Assembly: GCF_007667425.1 (NCBI RefSeq)
Contig: NZ_VDRC01000002.1
Location: forward strand, 893,072 to 957,071
DNA from: Microbacterium sp. 1.5R
GTDB lineage: Bacteria; Actinomycetota; Actinomycetes; Actinomycetales; Microbacteriaceae
Direction of reading: 5' to 3'
Length of the DNA stretch: 64,000 bases
The notes under the pieces were generated by a model. That model did no database searches, was not told where the DNA came from, and was given only the letters and a program-made list of their open reading frames with translations. Position 1 is the stretch's first letter, and every line of letters begins with the position of its first letter. The translations under genes were made by a program, and so were the position numbers. Positions 50,913-60,130 of this stretch are shown here, in pieces.

Positions 50913-53900
50913 AGAGCCTGACCCTCAAGGGGTTCAAGTCCTTCGCGCAGCCGACCAGCTTCGTCTTCGAGCCGGGGGTGACGTGCATTGTCGGTCCCAA
51001 CGGCTCCGGCAAGTCGAATGTCGTCGACGCCCTTGCCTGGGTGATGGGGGAGCAGGGCGCGAAGACCCTCCGCGGCGGCAAGATGGAGGACGTCATCTTC
51101 GCCGGCACCTCGACCAGAGGGCCGCTCGGCCGCGCTGAGGTGCAGCTGACGATCGACAACGCCGACGGGGCGTTGCCGATCGAGTACGCCGAGGTCACGA
51201 TCAGCCGCACGCTGTTCCGCAACGGATCCAGCGAGTACGCGATCAACGGAGAGTCCTGCCGACTGCTCGACGTGCAGGAGCTGCTCAGCGATTCAGGGCT
51301 CGGCCGCGAGATGCACGTCATCGTCGGACAGGGTCGCCTCGACACCGTCCTGCAAGCTTCGCCCGAAGATCGTCGCGGCTTCATCGAAGAGGCCGCCGGC
51401 ATCCTCAAGCACCGTCGTCGCAAGGAGAAGACTCTCCGCAAGCTCGATGCGATGGGGACGAACCTCACACGCCTGAGCGACCTCGCCGGGGAGATCCGTC
51501 GGCAGCTCAAGCCGCTGGGGCGACAGGCCGAGATCGCTCGCGAGGCGCAGACGATCGCGGCGGTCGTGCGCGACGCCAAGGCGCGGATCTTCGCCGACGA
51601 TGTCGTGGCACTGCGTACGGCGCTTGCCGACCACACGCGTACCGAGCACGAGCGTCACACCGAGCGGCTCGTGCTGTCCGACCAGGCGGAAGCCGTGCGA
51701 GCGAACATCGCGCGGCTCGAGCAGGACCAGAACTCGGTCGCCGTCGATCGGGCACGCAGCGTCGCGTTCGGACTCGAGCAGGTGCAGGAGCGCATGCGCG
51801 GCCTGTATACGCTCGCCAATCAGCGACTCGCCCTGCTCGGCTCGGAGGCGGACGACGCCGCGGTGACCGCGGTGACGGTCACACAGGCCACGATCGATGA
51901 GGCGAAGGACGAGATCACCGAGATCTCCGCGGGGCTCGGCGACGCGCAGGACGCCGCCGTCGCCGCCAGCCGCGAGGTCGTGAGCGCCCGCGCCGAGCTC
52001 GACACACTCGACGTCGACATCGCCGAGCAGAGCGCTCTCGTGTCGGAGTACGACATGCGGTTGACGTCGCTGCGCGGTGCAGCAGACGCCGCGGCATCGG
52101 CACTGGCTGCGGTGCGCGGCGCGGTGCTGCGGCAGGAGAACGCGCTGGAAGCCGCGCACGCGCGGCGCCGTGAGGCTGCCGAGGCGTTGGAGTCGATCGA
52201 CACCGCCGAAGCGCCGGAGGGGACGGCCGCGGAGTACTCCGCGGCGTACGAGGCCGCCCAGCGGGCAGCGACCGCAGCGGAGACCGAACGAGAGAGCCTT
52301 CGTGAGCGCCTGCACACCGCGGAACGAGAGGTCGACGCTCTCACGGCGAAGGCGGCGGCCCTCGGGAGTGCCCTCGCGCTCTCGGGCGGTGCCGCAGAGA
52401 TCGTGAAGACCGGGGGAGACGGCATCCGCGGCCTCGTCGGTGACGCCGTGCAGGTCGAGTCCGGATTCGAAGCGGCGATCGCCGCCGTGCTCGGACCGCT
52501 GGCCGAGGGGGTGCTCGTCGACGACGCAGCCCACGCCTTCGCCCTCGCGGGAGACGCGGCATCGCAGGGACGCGGAGTCATCGACTTCGTGGTCGCCGAC
52601 GGGATCCGTCCGGCCGTGCGACTGCCTGAGCTGCCCGGAGTCACGCCCGCCGTCGACACCGTCACGGCGCCGGTCGGCGTGCTCGGGATCCTCTCGCACG
52701 TGCTCATCGCCGGCGATCTCGCTGAGGCCCGCACCGCCCGGGCGGCGCTCGACGCCCTCGGAGACACGACGACCACCGTCGTGACGACCACGGGGGACGT
52801 GGTCACAGCGCAGACCCTGCGCACGGGCTCCGGAGGGGAACGGTCGCGACTCGAGCTCGCCGCGGAGCGGGATGCCGCGCAGGACCGTCTCGGCGAGGTG
52901 CAGGTGATCGTCGACTCGCTGCGCGAGGCCCGCGAGGACGCGAACGAGATCGTCGAGACGACGCGGCGGCAGTCCAAGGATGCGCTTCGAGCTCTGCGCG
53001 AGCACGACGCCGCCCTCGCGAGCCACGCCGAGCAGGTCAACCGCATCACCGTCACGCACGAGTCGGCGGTAGCCGAGTGCGACCGGCTCGAATCGGGACT
53101 CGCTCAGGCGCAGTCTGCCGTGGAGGAGGCGGAGGCCAAAGCCGCCCGCGCGAAGAGCGAACTCGACGACGCGGTGTCCGCGCCGCGGCCCGTGCTCGAT
53201 GCCTCGGCGCGAGACGGTCTGCTGGAAGCGCTCGAGCTCGCACGGGAGGGCGAGGTCCGCGCGCGCCTGGAGATCGAGACGCTGCGAGAGCGTGTCCGTG
53301 CGGCTCAGTCGCGTGTCGCAGGTCTGGAACGTCAGCGCGAGCAGGAGCGGGATGCCGCGGCAGAAGCGGCGCGCCGCGCGGTGATCCGCCGCGCGCAGCG
53401 CGAGTCGGCATCCGGGGTCGCCTCCGAGCTGCCGCGCATCCTGGACTCGATCGACCGCTCCGTCGCCGAAGCGCGCCTCGCCCTCGGCGAGGCGGAAGCA
53501 GCGAGGTCCGCCCAGAACGAGGAGCTGACAGCCCTCCGTGCACAGGAGACGTCACTCCGCGAGCGCCTCGCCGGTCTCACGGAGAGCGTTCATGGCCTCG
53601 AACTGCAGATCCACGAGAAGAAGCTGCACCTGGGCAGTCTGCTCGAACGCGTGGCGTCGGAGCTGGCTCTCGACGAAGATATTCTCGTTGCGGAATATGG
53701 ACCCGATCAGCTCGTTCCCAGAGATCCGGGCGCCGAGCCCGCGGAGGGCGAGCTGCTCGACGACACGGCCATCCCCTTCGACCGGCGCATCCAGCAGCGT
53801 CGCCTCGCAGACGCCGAACGCAAGCTCGCGCAGCTGGGCCGAGTGAATCCCCTCGCGCTGGAGGAGTTCGCGGCTCTCGAACAGCGCCACGCCTTCCTGA

Positions 53901-54451
53901 CCGAGCAGCTCGCCGATCTGACGCAGACGAGGCAGGATCTGCTGACGATCATCGCCGACCTCGACGAGCGGATGCAGACGATCTTCGCCGGTGCGTTCGA
54001 GGATACGAAGGAAGCCTTCGGCCAGGTCTTCCCGCTGCTGTTCCCCGGCGGCTCGGGCAGCATCTCTCTCACAGACCCCGACAACATGCTCACCACGGGC
54101 ATCGAGGTCTCGGTGCGTCCGGTCGGCAAGAAGATCGAGCGGCTGTCGCTGCTTTCCGGTGGGGAGAGATCTCTGGCCGCGGTGGCACTCCTCGTCGCCA
54201 TCTTCAAGGCGAGGCCGAGCCCGTTCTACATCCTCGACGAGGTCGAGGCCGCGCTCGATGATGCGAACCTCGGGCGTCTGCTGACCGTGTTCGAGCAGTT
54301 GCGCGAGAGCTCGCAGCTGCTGGTCATCACCCACCAGAAGCGCACGATGGAGATCGCTGACGCCCTCTACGGCGTCTCGATGCGTCAGGACGGCGTGTCG
54401 GCCGTCGTGGGACAGCGCGTCGGAGACCGCGCGGCGGCCGCCGCGGTCTGA
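50903..54451 (+). CDS. smc: Chromosome segregation protein SMC
   Basis: 1182 residues, full length. N-terminal MHLKSLTLKGFKSFA and Walker A GPNGSGKSNVVDALAWVMGEQ; long coiled coils (about 170-480 and 660-1000) rich in Ala/Glu/Arg. The hinge is around residues 500-640 (GLVGDAVQV, ALAGDAASQGRGVIDFVV). C-terminal LSGGERSLAAVALLVAIF is the ABC signature, and YILDEVEAALDDANL is Walker B. ATPase of the condensin-like SMC-ScpAB complex. Usually next to rnc-mutM in actinobacteria; here 6.7 kb of other genes intervene. Confidence 0.97.
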   Translation: MHLKSLTLKGFKSFAQPTSFVFEPGVTCIVGPNGSGKSNVVDALAWVMGEQGAKTLRGGKMEDVIFAGTSTRGPLGRAEVQLTIDNADGALPIEYAEVTISRTLFRNGSSEYAINGESCRLLDVQELLSDSGLGREMHVIVGQGRLDTVLQASPEDRRGFIEEAAGILKHRRRKEKTLRKLDAMGTNLTRLSDLAGEIRRQLKPLGRQAEIAREAQTIAAVVRDAKARIFADDVVALRTALADHTRTEHERHTERLVLSDQAEAVRANIARLEQDQNSVAVDRARSVAFGLEQVQERMRGLYTLANQRLALLGSEADDAAVTAVTVTQATIDEAKDEITEISAGLGDAQDAAVAASREVVSARAELDTLDVDIAEQSALVSEYDMRLTSLRGAADAAASALAAVRGAVLRQENALEAAHARRREAAEALESIDTAEAPEGTAAEYSAAYEAAQRAATAAETERESLRERLHTAEREVDALTAKAAALGSALALSGGAAEIVKTGGDGIRGLVGDAVQVESGFEAAIAAVLGPLAEGVLVDDAAHAFALAGDAASQGRGVIDFVVADGIRPAVRLPELPGVTPAVDTVTAPVGVLGILSHVLIAGDLAEARTARAALDALGDTTTTVVTTTGDVVTAQTLRTGSGGERSRLELAAERDAAQDRLGEVQVIVDSLREAREDANEIVETTRRQSKDALRALREHDAALASHAEQVNRITVTHESAVAECDRLESGLAQAQSAVEEAEAKAARAKSELDDAVSAPRPVLDASARDGLLEALELAREGEVRARLEIETLRERVRAAQSRVAGLERQREQERDAAAEAARRAVIRRAQRESASGVASELPRILDSIDRSVAEARLALGEAEAARSAQNEELTALRAQETSLRERLAGLTESVHGLELQIHEKKLHLGSLLERVASELALDEDILVAEYGPDQLVPRDPGAEPAEGELLDDTAIPFDRRIQQRRLADAERKLAQLGRVNPLALEEFAALEQRHAFLTEQLADLTQTRQDLLTIIADLDERMQTIFAGAFEDTKEAFGQVFPLLFPGGSGSISLTDPDNMLTTGIEVSVRPVGKKIERLSLLSGGERSLAAVALLVAIFKARPSPFYILDEVEAALDDANLGRLLTVFEQLRESSQLLVITHQKRTMEIADALYGVSMRQDGVSAVVGQRVGDRAAAAAV

Positions 54452-54466
54452 CCGCCCTCGCGCGGA

Positions 54467-55129
54467 TCACGCCTCGAGGGATCTCTCGAACTCGGAGACG
54501 GCGGGGGCGAACCCGGGAAGATCCTGCGGTCGATGCTGGGCCCCGCTGAGCACGGTGTGGTCGGCTCCGAGACCGGCGAGGATCGCGGCGATGGACTCGT
54601 ACTCGTCGTTCCAGCCGCCCGTGACCACCAACGTCGGGATGTCTTGGAGCATGTGGTCGCGGACTCCGTGCCCCCAGGGGAGATCGCGAGTTGCCCAGAA
54701 GGCCGCGACACCCATTTCTGCCGACCAGCGCTTATCGTCAAGGGGGCCGCCGAACATCAGCGGTCGCAACATCGCCCAGAAACCCCGCAGGTCGCCGGAA
54801 GCAGCGACATCACGGGCATCCGTCACGATGCCGATGTGTCGCTCGATCGACTCGAGGCCCCGACCCAGGTCGTAGAGCGCGGGTTCGACGAGCACGAGTC
54901 CGGCTACACGGCGGGTTGTCGAGGCGAGGACAGCGGGCACAGCGAGGAGGGAGTGCGCGAAGACGACCGTGCTCTCTGCGACGATCGAGGAGCGGAGGAG
55001 CGCGCTCTGCTCTTCGATGGGGGCAGTGACGCGCAGTGCCGCCGCACTGTGCGGTTCGGTCGAGAGCAGCGGCCACGCCGACGCGACAGGGCGCCCAGAG
55101 CTGTGGACGAGGAGCCGTGAGAGGGGCAT
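54467..55129 (-). CDS. Alpha/beta-hydrolase-like protein
   Basis: 220 residues with an alpha/beta-hydrolase outline: VFAHSLLAVPAVLA in the nucleophile-elbow position (A-H-S-L-L, so Ser follows His and the usual GXSXG is absent), LVLVEPALYDLG, and DIPTLVVTGGWNDEYE before the expected catalytic His (SGAQHRPQDLPG). Hydrolase activity is uncertain because of the degenerate elbow. ATG 55129 is supported by TACGAT exactly 6 bases upstream; a longer start at 55159 would overlap ftsY. Confidence 0.7.
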   Translation of the reverse strand: MPLSRLLVHSSGRPVASAWPLLSTEPHSAAALRVTAPIEEQSALLRSSIVAESTVVFAHSLLAVPAVLASTTRRVAGLVLVEPALYDLGRGLESIERHIGIVTDARDVAASGDLRGFWAMLRPLMFGGPLDDKRWSAEMGVAAFWATRDLPWGHGVRDHMLQDIPTLVVTGGWNDEYESIAAILAGLGADHTVLSGAQHRPQDLPGFAPAVSEFERSLEA

Positions 55130-55135
55130 TCGAGG

Positions 55136-55141
55136 ATCGTA
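55136..55141 (-). promoter_or_regulatory. Leaderless-type -10 hexamer for the hydrolase gene
   Basis: TACGAT on the minus strand, 6 bases before ATG 55129. Confidence 0.55.
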
Positions 55142-55145
55142 GCCG

Positions 55146-55151
55146 TAGGCT
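55146..55151 (+). promoter_or_regulatory. Leaderless-type -10 hexamer for ftsY
   Basis: TAGGCT, exactly 6 bases before ATG 55158. Only four bases from the opposite-strand hexamer. Confidence 0.6.
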
Positions 55152-55157
55152 GGAGTC

Positions 55158-56030
55158 ATGGCGGAGAAGTCCTGGTCCCTCACCCGTGCGCTGCGCGGGA
55201 TGTTCGTCAAGCCCACGATCGACGAGACGACATGGGAGGACCTCGAGACCGCGCTCATCACGGCGGACTTCGGCCCCGACATCAGCGAGCGGGTCGTCGA
55301 CGAGCTCCGCGACAAGGTCGAGCGCTACCGCACGACCGACCCCAAGGATCTCCAGCGGATGCTGCGCGAGACGCTCGAGGAGCACTTCGCGAAATTCGAC
55401 ACGACGCTGAAGCTCACCGAGCGGCCGGCGGTCGTGCTCGTCGTCGGCGTCAACGGCGTCGGCAAGACCACCACGATCGGCAAGTTCACGAAGTTCCTGC
55501 GCGGCTACCAGCGGAGCGTCGTGGTCGGCGCGGCCGACACCTTCCGCGCGGCGGCGGTCGATCAGCTCGCGACCTGGGCGCAGCGCGGAGGAGCGGCCAT
55601 CGTCCGTCCGCAGCAGGAGGGGCAGGATCCCGCGTCCGTCGCCTATCAGACCATCGAGTTCGCGCAGCGCGAGGGCATCGAGATCGCGATCATCGACACC
55701 GCCGGCCGCTTGCACACCAAGGGCGGCCTGATGGACGAGCTCGGCAAGATCCGCCGCGTCGTCGAGAAGCAGGCGCCGATCAGCGAGGTGCTCCTCGTGC
55801 TCGACGCCACGACCGGCCAGAACGGGGTCATGCAGGCGGAGGCCTTCCTCCAGCACGCCGGGGTGACCGGGCTGGTGCTCACCAAGCTCGACGGCTCAGC
55901 GAAGGGCGGCTTCGTGCTCGCTGTCCAGGAGCGCACCGGCATCCCTGTGAAGCTCCTCGGCCAGGGCGAGGGCATCGACGATCTCACCGGTTTCACCCCT
56001 CACGTCTTCGTGCAGTCGCTCGTCGGCTGA
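55158..56030 (+). CDS. ftsY: Signal recognition particle receptor FtsY
   Basis: 290 residues. An N domain (LTRALRGMFVKPTIDETTWEDLE) is followed by the GTPase G domain: GVNGVGKTTTIGK (near 96-108), DTFRAAAVDQLATWA, DTAGRLHTKGGLMDEL and TKLDGSAKGG. It lacks the long acidic A domain of E. coli FtsY, so the chain is nearly minimal NG. It receives ribosome-SRP complexes at the membrane with Ffh (60131). Confidence 0.95.
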   Translation: MAEKSWSLTRALRGMFVKPTIDETTWEDLETALITADFGPDISERVVDELRDKVERYRTTDPKDLQRMLRETLEEHFAKFDTTLKLTERPAVVLVVGVNGVGKTTTIGKFTKFLRGYQRSVVVGAADTFRAAAVDQLATWAQRGGAAIVRPQQEGQDPASVAYQTIEFAQREGIEIAIIDTAGRLHTKGGLMDELGKIRRVVEKQAPISEVLLVLDATTGQNGVMQAEAFLQHAGVTGLVLTKLDGSAKGGFVLAVQERTGIPVKLLGQGEGIDDLTGFTPHVFVQSLVG

Positions 56031-56084
56031 CGACACGCACGTACAGGACTACCGCCGCGACCACGAGGCTGGTTTCATAGCGTT

Positions 56085-56585
56085 ATGGCGATCGAACACG
56101 ATTACTTCGGACTCTTGTCGTCGGGCCCCGACGGCTCGATCTTCTGGTCGGAGACCGTGGAACTCGGCGATCAGAGCGTGACGGTCGACCTCACGGCTCC
56201 GGATCAGGATGACGTGTCGGCGGATGCGCTCGACATCGCGGCGTCTCTCATCGCCGGGCTGGAGACGGTCGACGGCACCGCGCGGCGCAGCATGCTCTCC
56301 GAGGTGGACGATCGCACGAGCGAGGTGACCGAGTACATCCTGCAGCAGCAGGAGGCCTACGGCGACGAGCTGGAAGACGTCCTGGTCGATTTCAGCGGCG
56401 ACGCGGCCGTCGACATCATCCGCTCGCTGCGTCTGATGAGCATGACGATCCTCGCCGACGAGCATGGCGGCTCCGAGCCCTTCGCCGTGCTGGAGTACGC
56501 GCTCGACGCCGACACGACCGACGACGTACTGCTGGTGAACCTCGGGTCCGACGGCGTGGTGCTGTCGGTCATGAGCGCCGACTGA
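56085..56585 (+). CDS. DUF2004-type protein
   Basis: 166 acidic residues starting MAIEHDYFGLLSSGPDG, followed by FWSETVELGDQSVTVDLTA. Fits DUF2004, a cytosolic family of unknown function sometimes seen with polymorphic-toxin immunity-like sequences. No membrane segment or signal. Monocistronic; convergent with lipA after 19 bases. Confidence 0.7.
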   Translation: MAIEHDYFGLLSSGPDGSIFWSETVELGDQSVTVDLTAPDQDDVSADALDIAASLIAGLETVDGTARRSMLSEVDDRTSEVTEYILQQQEAYGDELEDVLVDFSGDAAVDIIRSLRLMSMTILADEHGGSEPFAVLEYALDADTTDDVLLVNLGSDGVVLSVMSAD

Positions 56586-56604
56586 CAGCCGGCGCTCCGC
56601 GTCC

Positions 56605-57597
56605 TCAGACGGCCTGCGCGAAACCGAGATCCGCGCTCTCGGCGATGTGTGCGAGGTGCGCAGGGATCTCGCGTCCCTTCGAGGTCATCGACTGCGCCCA
56701 CAGCCGCCCCGCCCGGTACGACGAGCGCACGAGAGGGCCGGCCAGCACGCCGAGGAACCCGATGCGCTCGGCTTCCTCCTTGAACTCGACGAACTCCGCC
56801 GGCTTGACCCACCGGGCGACCGGGAGGTGTCGCGGCGATGGGCGCAGGTACTGCGTGATGGTGATGATGTCGCATCCGGCCTCGTGCAGGTCGTTCAGCG
56901 CCTGAACGACCTCTTCGGGTTCTTCGCCCATCCCGAGGATCAGGTTCGACTTCGTGATCAGGCCGGCATCCCGCCCCTGCGTGATGACGTCGAGAGAACG
57001 CTCGTACTTGAACGCCGGACGGATGCGCTTGAAGATACGAGGAACCGTCTCGACGTTGTGCGCGAACACCTCCGGGCGGGCGTCGAAGATCTGCCCGAGG
57101 AACGCGGGGTCGGCGTTGTGCTCGTTCGCCAGGAGTTCCACGCCCGTGTTGGGGTTGAGCGCGTGGATGCGGCGGACCGTCTCGGCGTTCAGCCACGCAC
57201 CGGTGTCCGGCAGGTCGTCGCGGGCGACGCTCGTGACGGTGGCGTAGCGCAGACCCATGCGCTGCACGCTCTCGGCCACGCGGCGCGGCTCGTCCGTGTC
57301 GTACGCGTCCGGCTTGCCGGTGTCGATCTGGCAGAAATCGCAGCGCCTCGTGCACTGCGACCCGCCGATGAGGAACGTGGCCTCTCGGTCCTCCCAGCAC
57401 TCGAAGATGTTAGGGCACCCGGCCTCCTGGCAGACCGTGTGCAGGTCTTCACTCTTCACGAGGGAATGCAGGGCCGTGTACTCCGGCCCCATCTTGGCCT
57501 TGGTCTTGATCCACTCGGGCTTGCGCTCGATGGGAGTCTCCGCGTTGCGGATCTCGAGACGGAGGAGCTTGCGCCCCTCGGGTGCGGCGGCGGTCAT
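56605..57597 (-). CDS. lipA: Lipoyl synthase
   Basis: 330 residues. Auxiliary-cluster Cys56, Cys61 and Cys67 lie in [12 protein letters not shown]. The radical-SAM cluster is C82TRRC86DFC89, and the C-terminal RSSY carries the Ser ligand. It inserts two sulfurs into protein-bound octanoate. Its start overlaps the lipB stop (ATGA), so octanoyl transfer and sulfur insertion are coupled. Confidence 0.97.
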   Translation of the reverse strand: MTAAAPEGRKLLRLEIRNAETPIERKPEWIKTKAKMGPEYTALHSLVKSEDLHTVCQEAGCPNIFECWEDREATFLIGGSQCTRRCDFCQIDTGKPDAYDTDEPRRVAESVQRMGLRYATVTSVARDDLPDTGAWLNAETVRRIHALNPNTGVELLANEHNADPAFLGQIFDARPEVFAHNVETVPRIFKRIRPAFKYERSLDVITQGRDAGLITKSNLILGMGEEPEEVVQALNDLHEAGCDIITITQYLRPSPRHLPVARWVKPAEFVEFKEEAERIGFLGVLAGPLVRSSYRAGRLWAQSMTSKGREIPAHLAHIAESADLGFAQAV

Positions 57598-58247
57598 GCG
57601 GATGCTCCTGCGAGGTCGGCGGACGAGTAGGCGACGGTGAAGGCGGATGCCACGGCATCCGCGAGGTCGGCGGGGGAGACGTCGGCACCGACGACCTCGC
57701 TCACGGTGGTGACCCCGGCATCCGTGATGCCGCAGGGGATGATGCCGCGGAAGCCCGAGAGGGTGTTGTCGCAGTTGATCGCGAAGCCGTGCATCGTCAC
57801 ACCCTGCTGCACCCGCACGCCGATCGCGGCGATCTTGTCTTCGGAGAGAGGCCGTCGCACCCAGACTCCGCTCCGGCCGTCGACCTGATAGCCGTCGACA
57901 CCGAACGGACGGAGGACATCGATGAGCACCCGCTCGATCCGGCGCACGTGCGCCACGACATCCATCGGCTCGGCGAGCCGGACGATCGGGTAGCCGACGA
58001 GCTGTCCTGGGCCGTGCCAGGTGATCTTGCCTCCGCGATCCACATCGATCACCGGCGTCCCGTCCTGCGGGCGCTCATGGTCTTCGGTGCGCTTGCCTGC
58101 GGTGTAGACGGCCTCGTGTTCGAGGAGCAGCAGGGTGTCGGCGCGCGACCCGGCGACCACCTCGGCGTGGACTCGTCGCTGCAGATCCCAGCCCTCGGGG
58201 TAGGGCACGTAGGCCGGGGCGAGGCCGGCGGTGACGACGTCGAGCAT
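57594..58247 (-). CDS. lipB: Octanoyl-[acyl-carrier-protein]:protein octanoyltransferase
   Basis: 217 residues. [30 protein letters not shown], the Lys site in [11 protein letters not shown] and the Cys nucleophile in [12 protein letters not shown] are the LipB signatures. It moves octanoate from ACP to lipoyl domains. ATG 58247 is chosen with GGGAG upstream; the frame is open to 58352 but overlaps the divergent tetR promoter. Confidence 0.95.
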   Translation of the reverse strand: MLDVVTAGLAPAYVPYPEGWDLQRRVHAEVVAGSRADTLLLLEHEAVYTAGKRTEDHERPQDGTPVIDVDRGGKITWHGPGQLVGYPIVRLAEPMDVVAHVRRIERVLIDVLRPFGVDGYQVDGRSGVWVRRPLSEDKIAAIGVRVQQGVTMHGFAINCDNTLSGFRGIIPCGITDAGVTTVSEVVGADVSPADLADAVASAFTVAYSSADLAGASA

Positions 58248-58340
58248 GGGAGGACTCCCTCGTGAGACGGTCGATATAGATGGATCGCGTCTAACAATAC
58301 TCCTCCGGGCGAGCACCGGCGCCGGCGCCACTGCGCGCGA

Positions 58341-58346
58341 TACCGT
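58341..58346 (+). promoter_or_regulatory. Leaderless-type -10 hexamer for the TetR-type gene
   Basis: TACCGT, 6 bases before ATG 58353. Confidence 0.55.
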
Positions 58347-58352
58347 GTCCAC

Positions 58353-58937
58353 ATGACGACCACGAGCCGAGCAGGGCGCCCGAAGGCGTCGTCGCGCGAG
58401 ACGCTCGCCGAGGCCGCCTGCGAGCTCTTCCTCGAGCGCGGATACGACGCGACCTCCGTCGCCGACATCACGCAGCGCGCCGGAGTCAGCCGCTCCAGCT
58501 TCTTCAACTACTTCTCGTCGAAGAGCGATGTGCTGTGGTCGGGCCTCGATGCGCGCATCGACGGAGTCGGCGCCGCGCTCGCGGAGCTGGAAGCCGAGTC
58601 GGATGCCGCGGCCGTCCGAGCGATCCTGGTCGACGCCCTTCGCGACTTCGCGCCGGATCCCCTGGCTCTGGCTTTCCGCAACCGCACCGCGATGGGTCTC
58701 GACGAGGAGCTCGCCCGCGATAGCGCGCTGCGTCTAGCGCGGCTGGCGTCGATCGTCGCGGGGGCCGCTTCCGCCTCCGGGATCTCGCGGATCCGCGCCG
58801 ACGTCATCGGGGCGGCGCACGCCGCAGCCGTACTGTCGTCCCTCCGCGCCTGGGCGGAGCAGGGGGCCGGGTATTCGGCGCCGGAGACGGTGCTCGCAGA
58901 CGCGCTCTCGGCACTCGACGATCTCCGCTGGGGCTGA
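58353..58937 (+). CDS. TetR family transcriptional regulator
   Basis: 194 residues. The N-terminal HTH is typical: [21 protein letters not shown], then [17 protein letters not shown] and SKSDVLW. The C-terminal ligand domain is not recognisable. Divergent from lipB; it may regulate itself or nearby genes, but no clear operator was found. Confidence 0.92.
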   Translation: MTTTSRAGRPKASSRETLAEAACELFLERGYDATSVADITQRAGVSRSSFFNYFSSKSDVLWSGLDARIDGVGAALAELEAESDAAAVRAILVDALRDFAPDPLALAFRNRTAMGLDEELARDSALRLARLASIVAGAASASGISRIRADVIGAAHAAAVLSSLRAWAEQGAGYSAPETVLADALSALDDLRWG

Positions 58938-58996
58938 CGCGGACGTTTCGGCAGACGCCGGACATGTCTTGAGCGAACCCACCGAGAGGACCGCTC

Positions 58997-59623
58997 ATGC
59001 ACACGGACAGCTTCGAGACCTTGCTCGACTCGTCGGCGCCACCAGCCCGGACGCTCGGGACAGACGACGTGCGGGCGCTCGCCTCGCACGCGCGTTCGCA
59101 TGTGCGGCGGACCGGACGGCGGTCGCGGGCACTCGTACTCGGTGGGGCGATCACGGCCCTCCTGGTCGGCGGGACCGGCTTCGCGACCGCCTCGAGCACC
59201 TGGGGCTGGGTAGGAGGTCTCGAGAACCCGGATCGCAGCTACACCTACACCGCGCCGACCTGGGGAGAGTGCGAGCTCCGCGTGAGCGGCTACTCGGTGC
59301 CGAACCCGTTCCTACGGGCAGAGGTGAATCGCATCGTCGACGACTGGTTCGCGAATGCCGACGTCGAGGCGGAGGTCGCCCCGTTCGTGCAGAAGTACGC
59401 GGACTTCATCACGACGAGCAACGCTCAGGCCGGTATCGACGCGCAGGGCCCGAGACAGGCTGATCTCGATGCCTGGCTCGCGCACGAACAGGCGCTGGGC
59501 GAGGCGCTGCACGACGAACTCGTCGCGCACGGAATCGACAGCTGGATGCTCGCCGGCTCAGAATCGCATTCACAGGTGCACTGCGACGGCGAAGACTGGG
59601 GCGGAGAGGGCGAGAAGCGGTGA
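58997..59623 (+). CDS. Single-pass membrane protein of unknown function (ECF partner)
   Basis: 208 residues. A cytosolic N-terminal segment of about 45 residues (LGTDDVRALASHARSHVR) is followed by one membrane helix (ALVLGGAITALLVGGTGF) and an external helical domain with a Cys pair (WGECELRV, QVHCDG). The layout and coupling to an ECF sigma gene suggest sigma control, although no zinc HxxxCxxC motif is present. GAGAGGA site; the stop overlaps the sigma start (GTGA). Confidence 0.65.
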   Translation: MHTDSFETLLDSSAPPARTLGTDDVRALASHARSHVRRTGRRSRALVLGGAITALLVGGTGFATASSTWGWVGGLENPDRSYTYTAPTWGECELRVSGYSVPNPFLRAEVNRIVDDWFANADVEAEVAPFVQKYADFITTSNAQAGIDAQGPRQADLDAWLAHEQALGEALHDELVAHGIDSWMLAGSESHSQVHCDGEDWGGEGEKR

Positions 59624-60117
59624 ACGCGGAGGACCGTCGCCTCGTCGCCGCATTCGAATCCACCGCCTCACCGCTGCTCGCCTATCTCGAACGCCGGGTC
59701 GGTGCGGACGACGCCGCAGATCTCCTGGGGGAGGCGATGGTCGTGGCATGGCGCCGGGTGAGGGAGCTGCCTGTCGATCCAGAAGGAGCGCGGATGTGGT
59801 TGTTCGGCATCGCCCGAGGCACCCTGCTCAATCATGCGCGAGGAGCGCGACGGCGGTGGGCCCTGGTCGACCGGATCCGGATCGCGCCGAGCGAACTGCA
59901 TGCCCCGGCGGCAGACCAGGGCTCGGACGTGCGAGACGCCATCGCTCGGCTCGATCCCGATCTCGGGGAGATCGTCCGTCTGGTGCACTGGGACGGGTTC
60001 TCACTCGCAGACGCCGCCGCGCTCCTCGGCATCCCCTCGTCTACCGCGCGCGGTCGTTATCAGCGGGCGAAGGCCGAGCTCCGAGCCGCGCTGAGCATCG
60101 AGGCCCCTCTCGCGTAG
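59620..60117 (+). CDS. ECF-type RNA polymerase sigma factor
   Basis: 165 residues. Region 2: LLAYLERRVGADDAADLLGEAMVVAWRRV and WLFGIARGTLLNHAR. Region 4: LDPDLGEIVRLVHWDGFSLADAAALLG and SSTARGRYQRAKAEL. The GTG start overlaps the membrane-protein gene by 4 bases. Unusual order: the partner precedes the sigma gene. The stop overlaps a TAGAAT hexamer 11 bases before the ffh start. Confidence 0.87.
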   Translation: MNAEDRRLVAAFESTASPLLAYLERRVGADDAADLLGEAMVVAWRRVRELPVDPEGARMWLFGIARGTLLNHARGARRRWALVDRIRIAPSELHAPAADQGSDVRDAIARLDPDLGEIVRLVHWDGFSLADAAALLGIPSSTARGRYQRAKAELRAALSIEAPLA

Positions 60118-60130
60118 AATCGGTAGCACC

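Noticed and set aside
58265..58292. AGACG...CGTCT in the lipB/tetR intergenic region as a TetR operator
   Set aside because: Only the outer five bases are symmetric; the 18-base centre is not, so the dyad is no better than chance.
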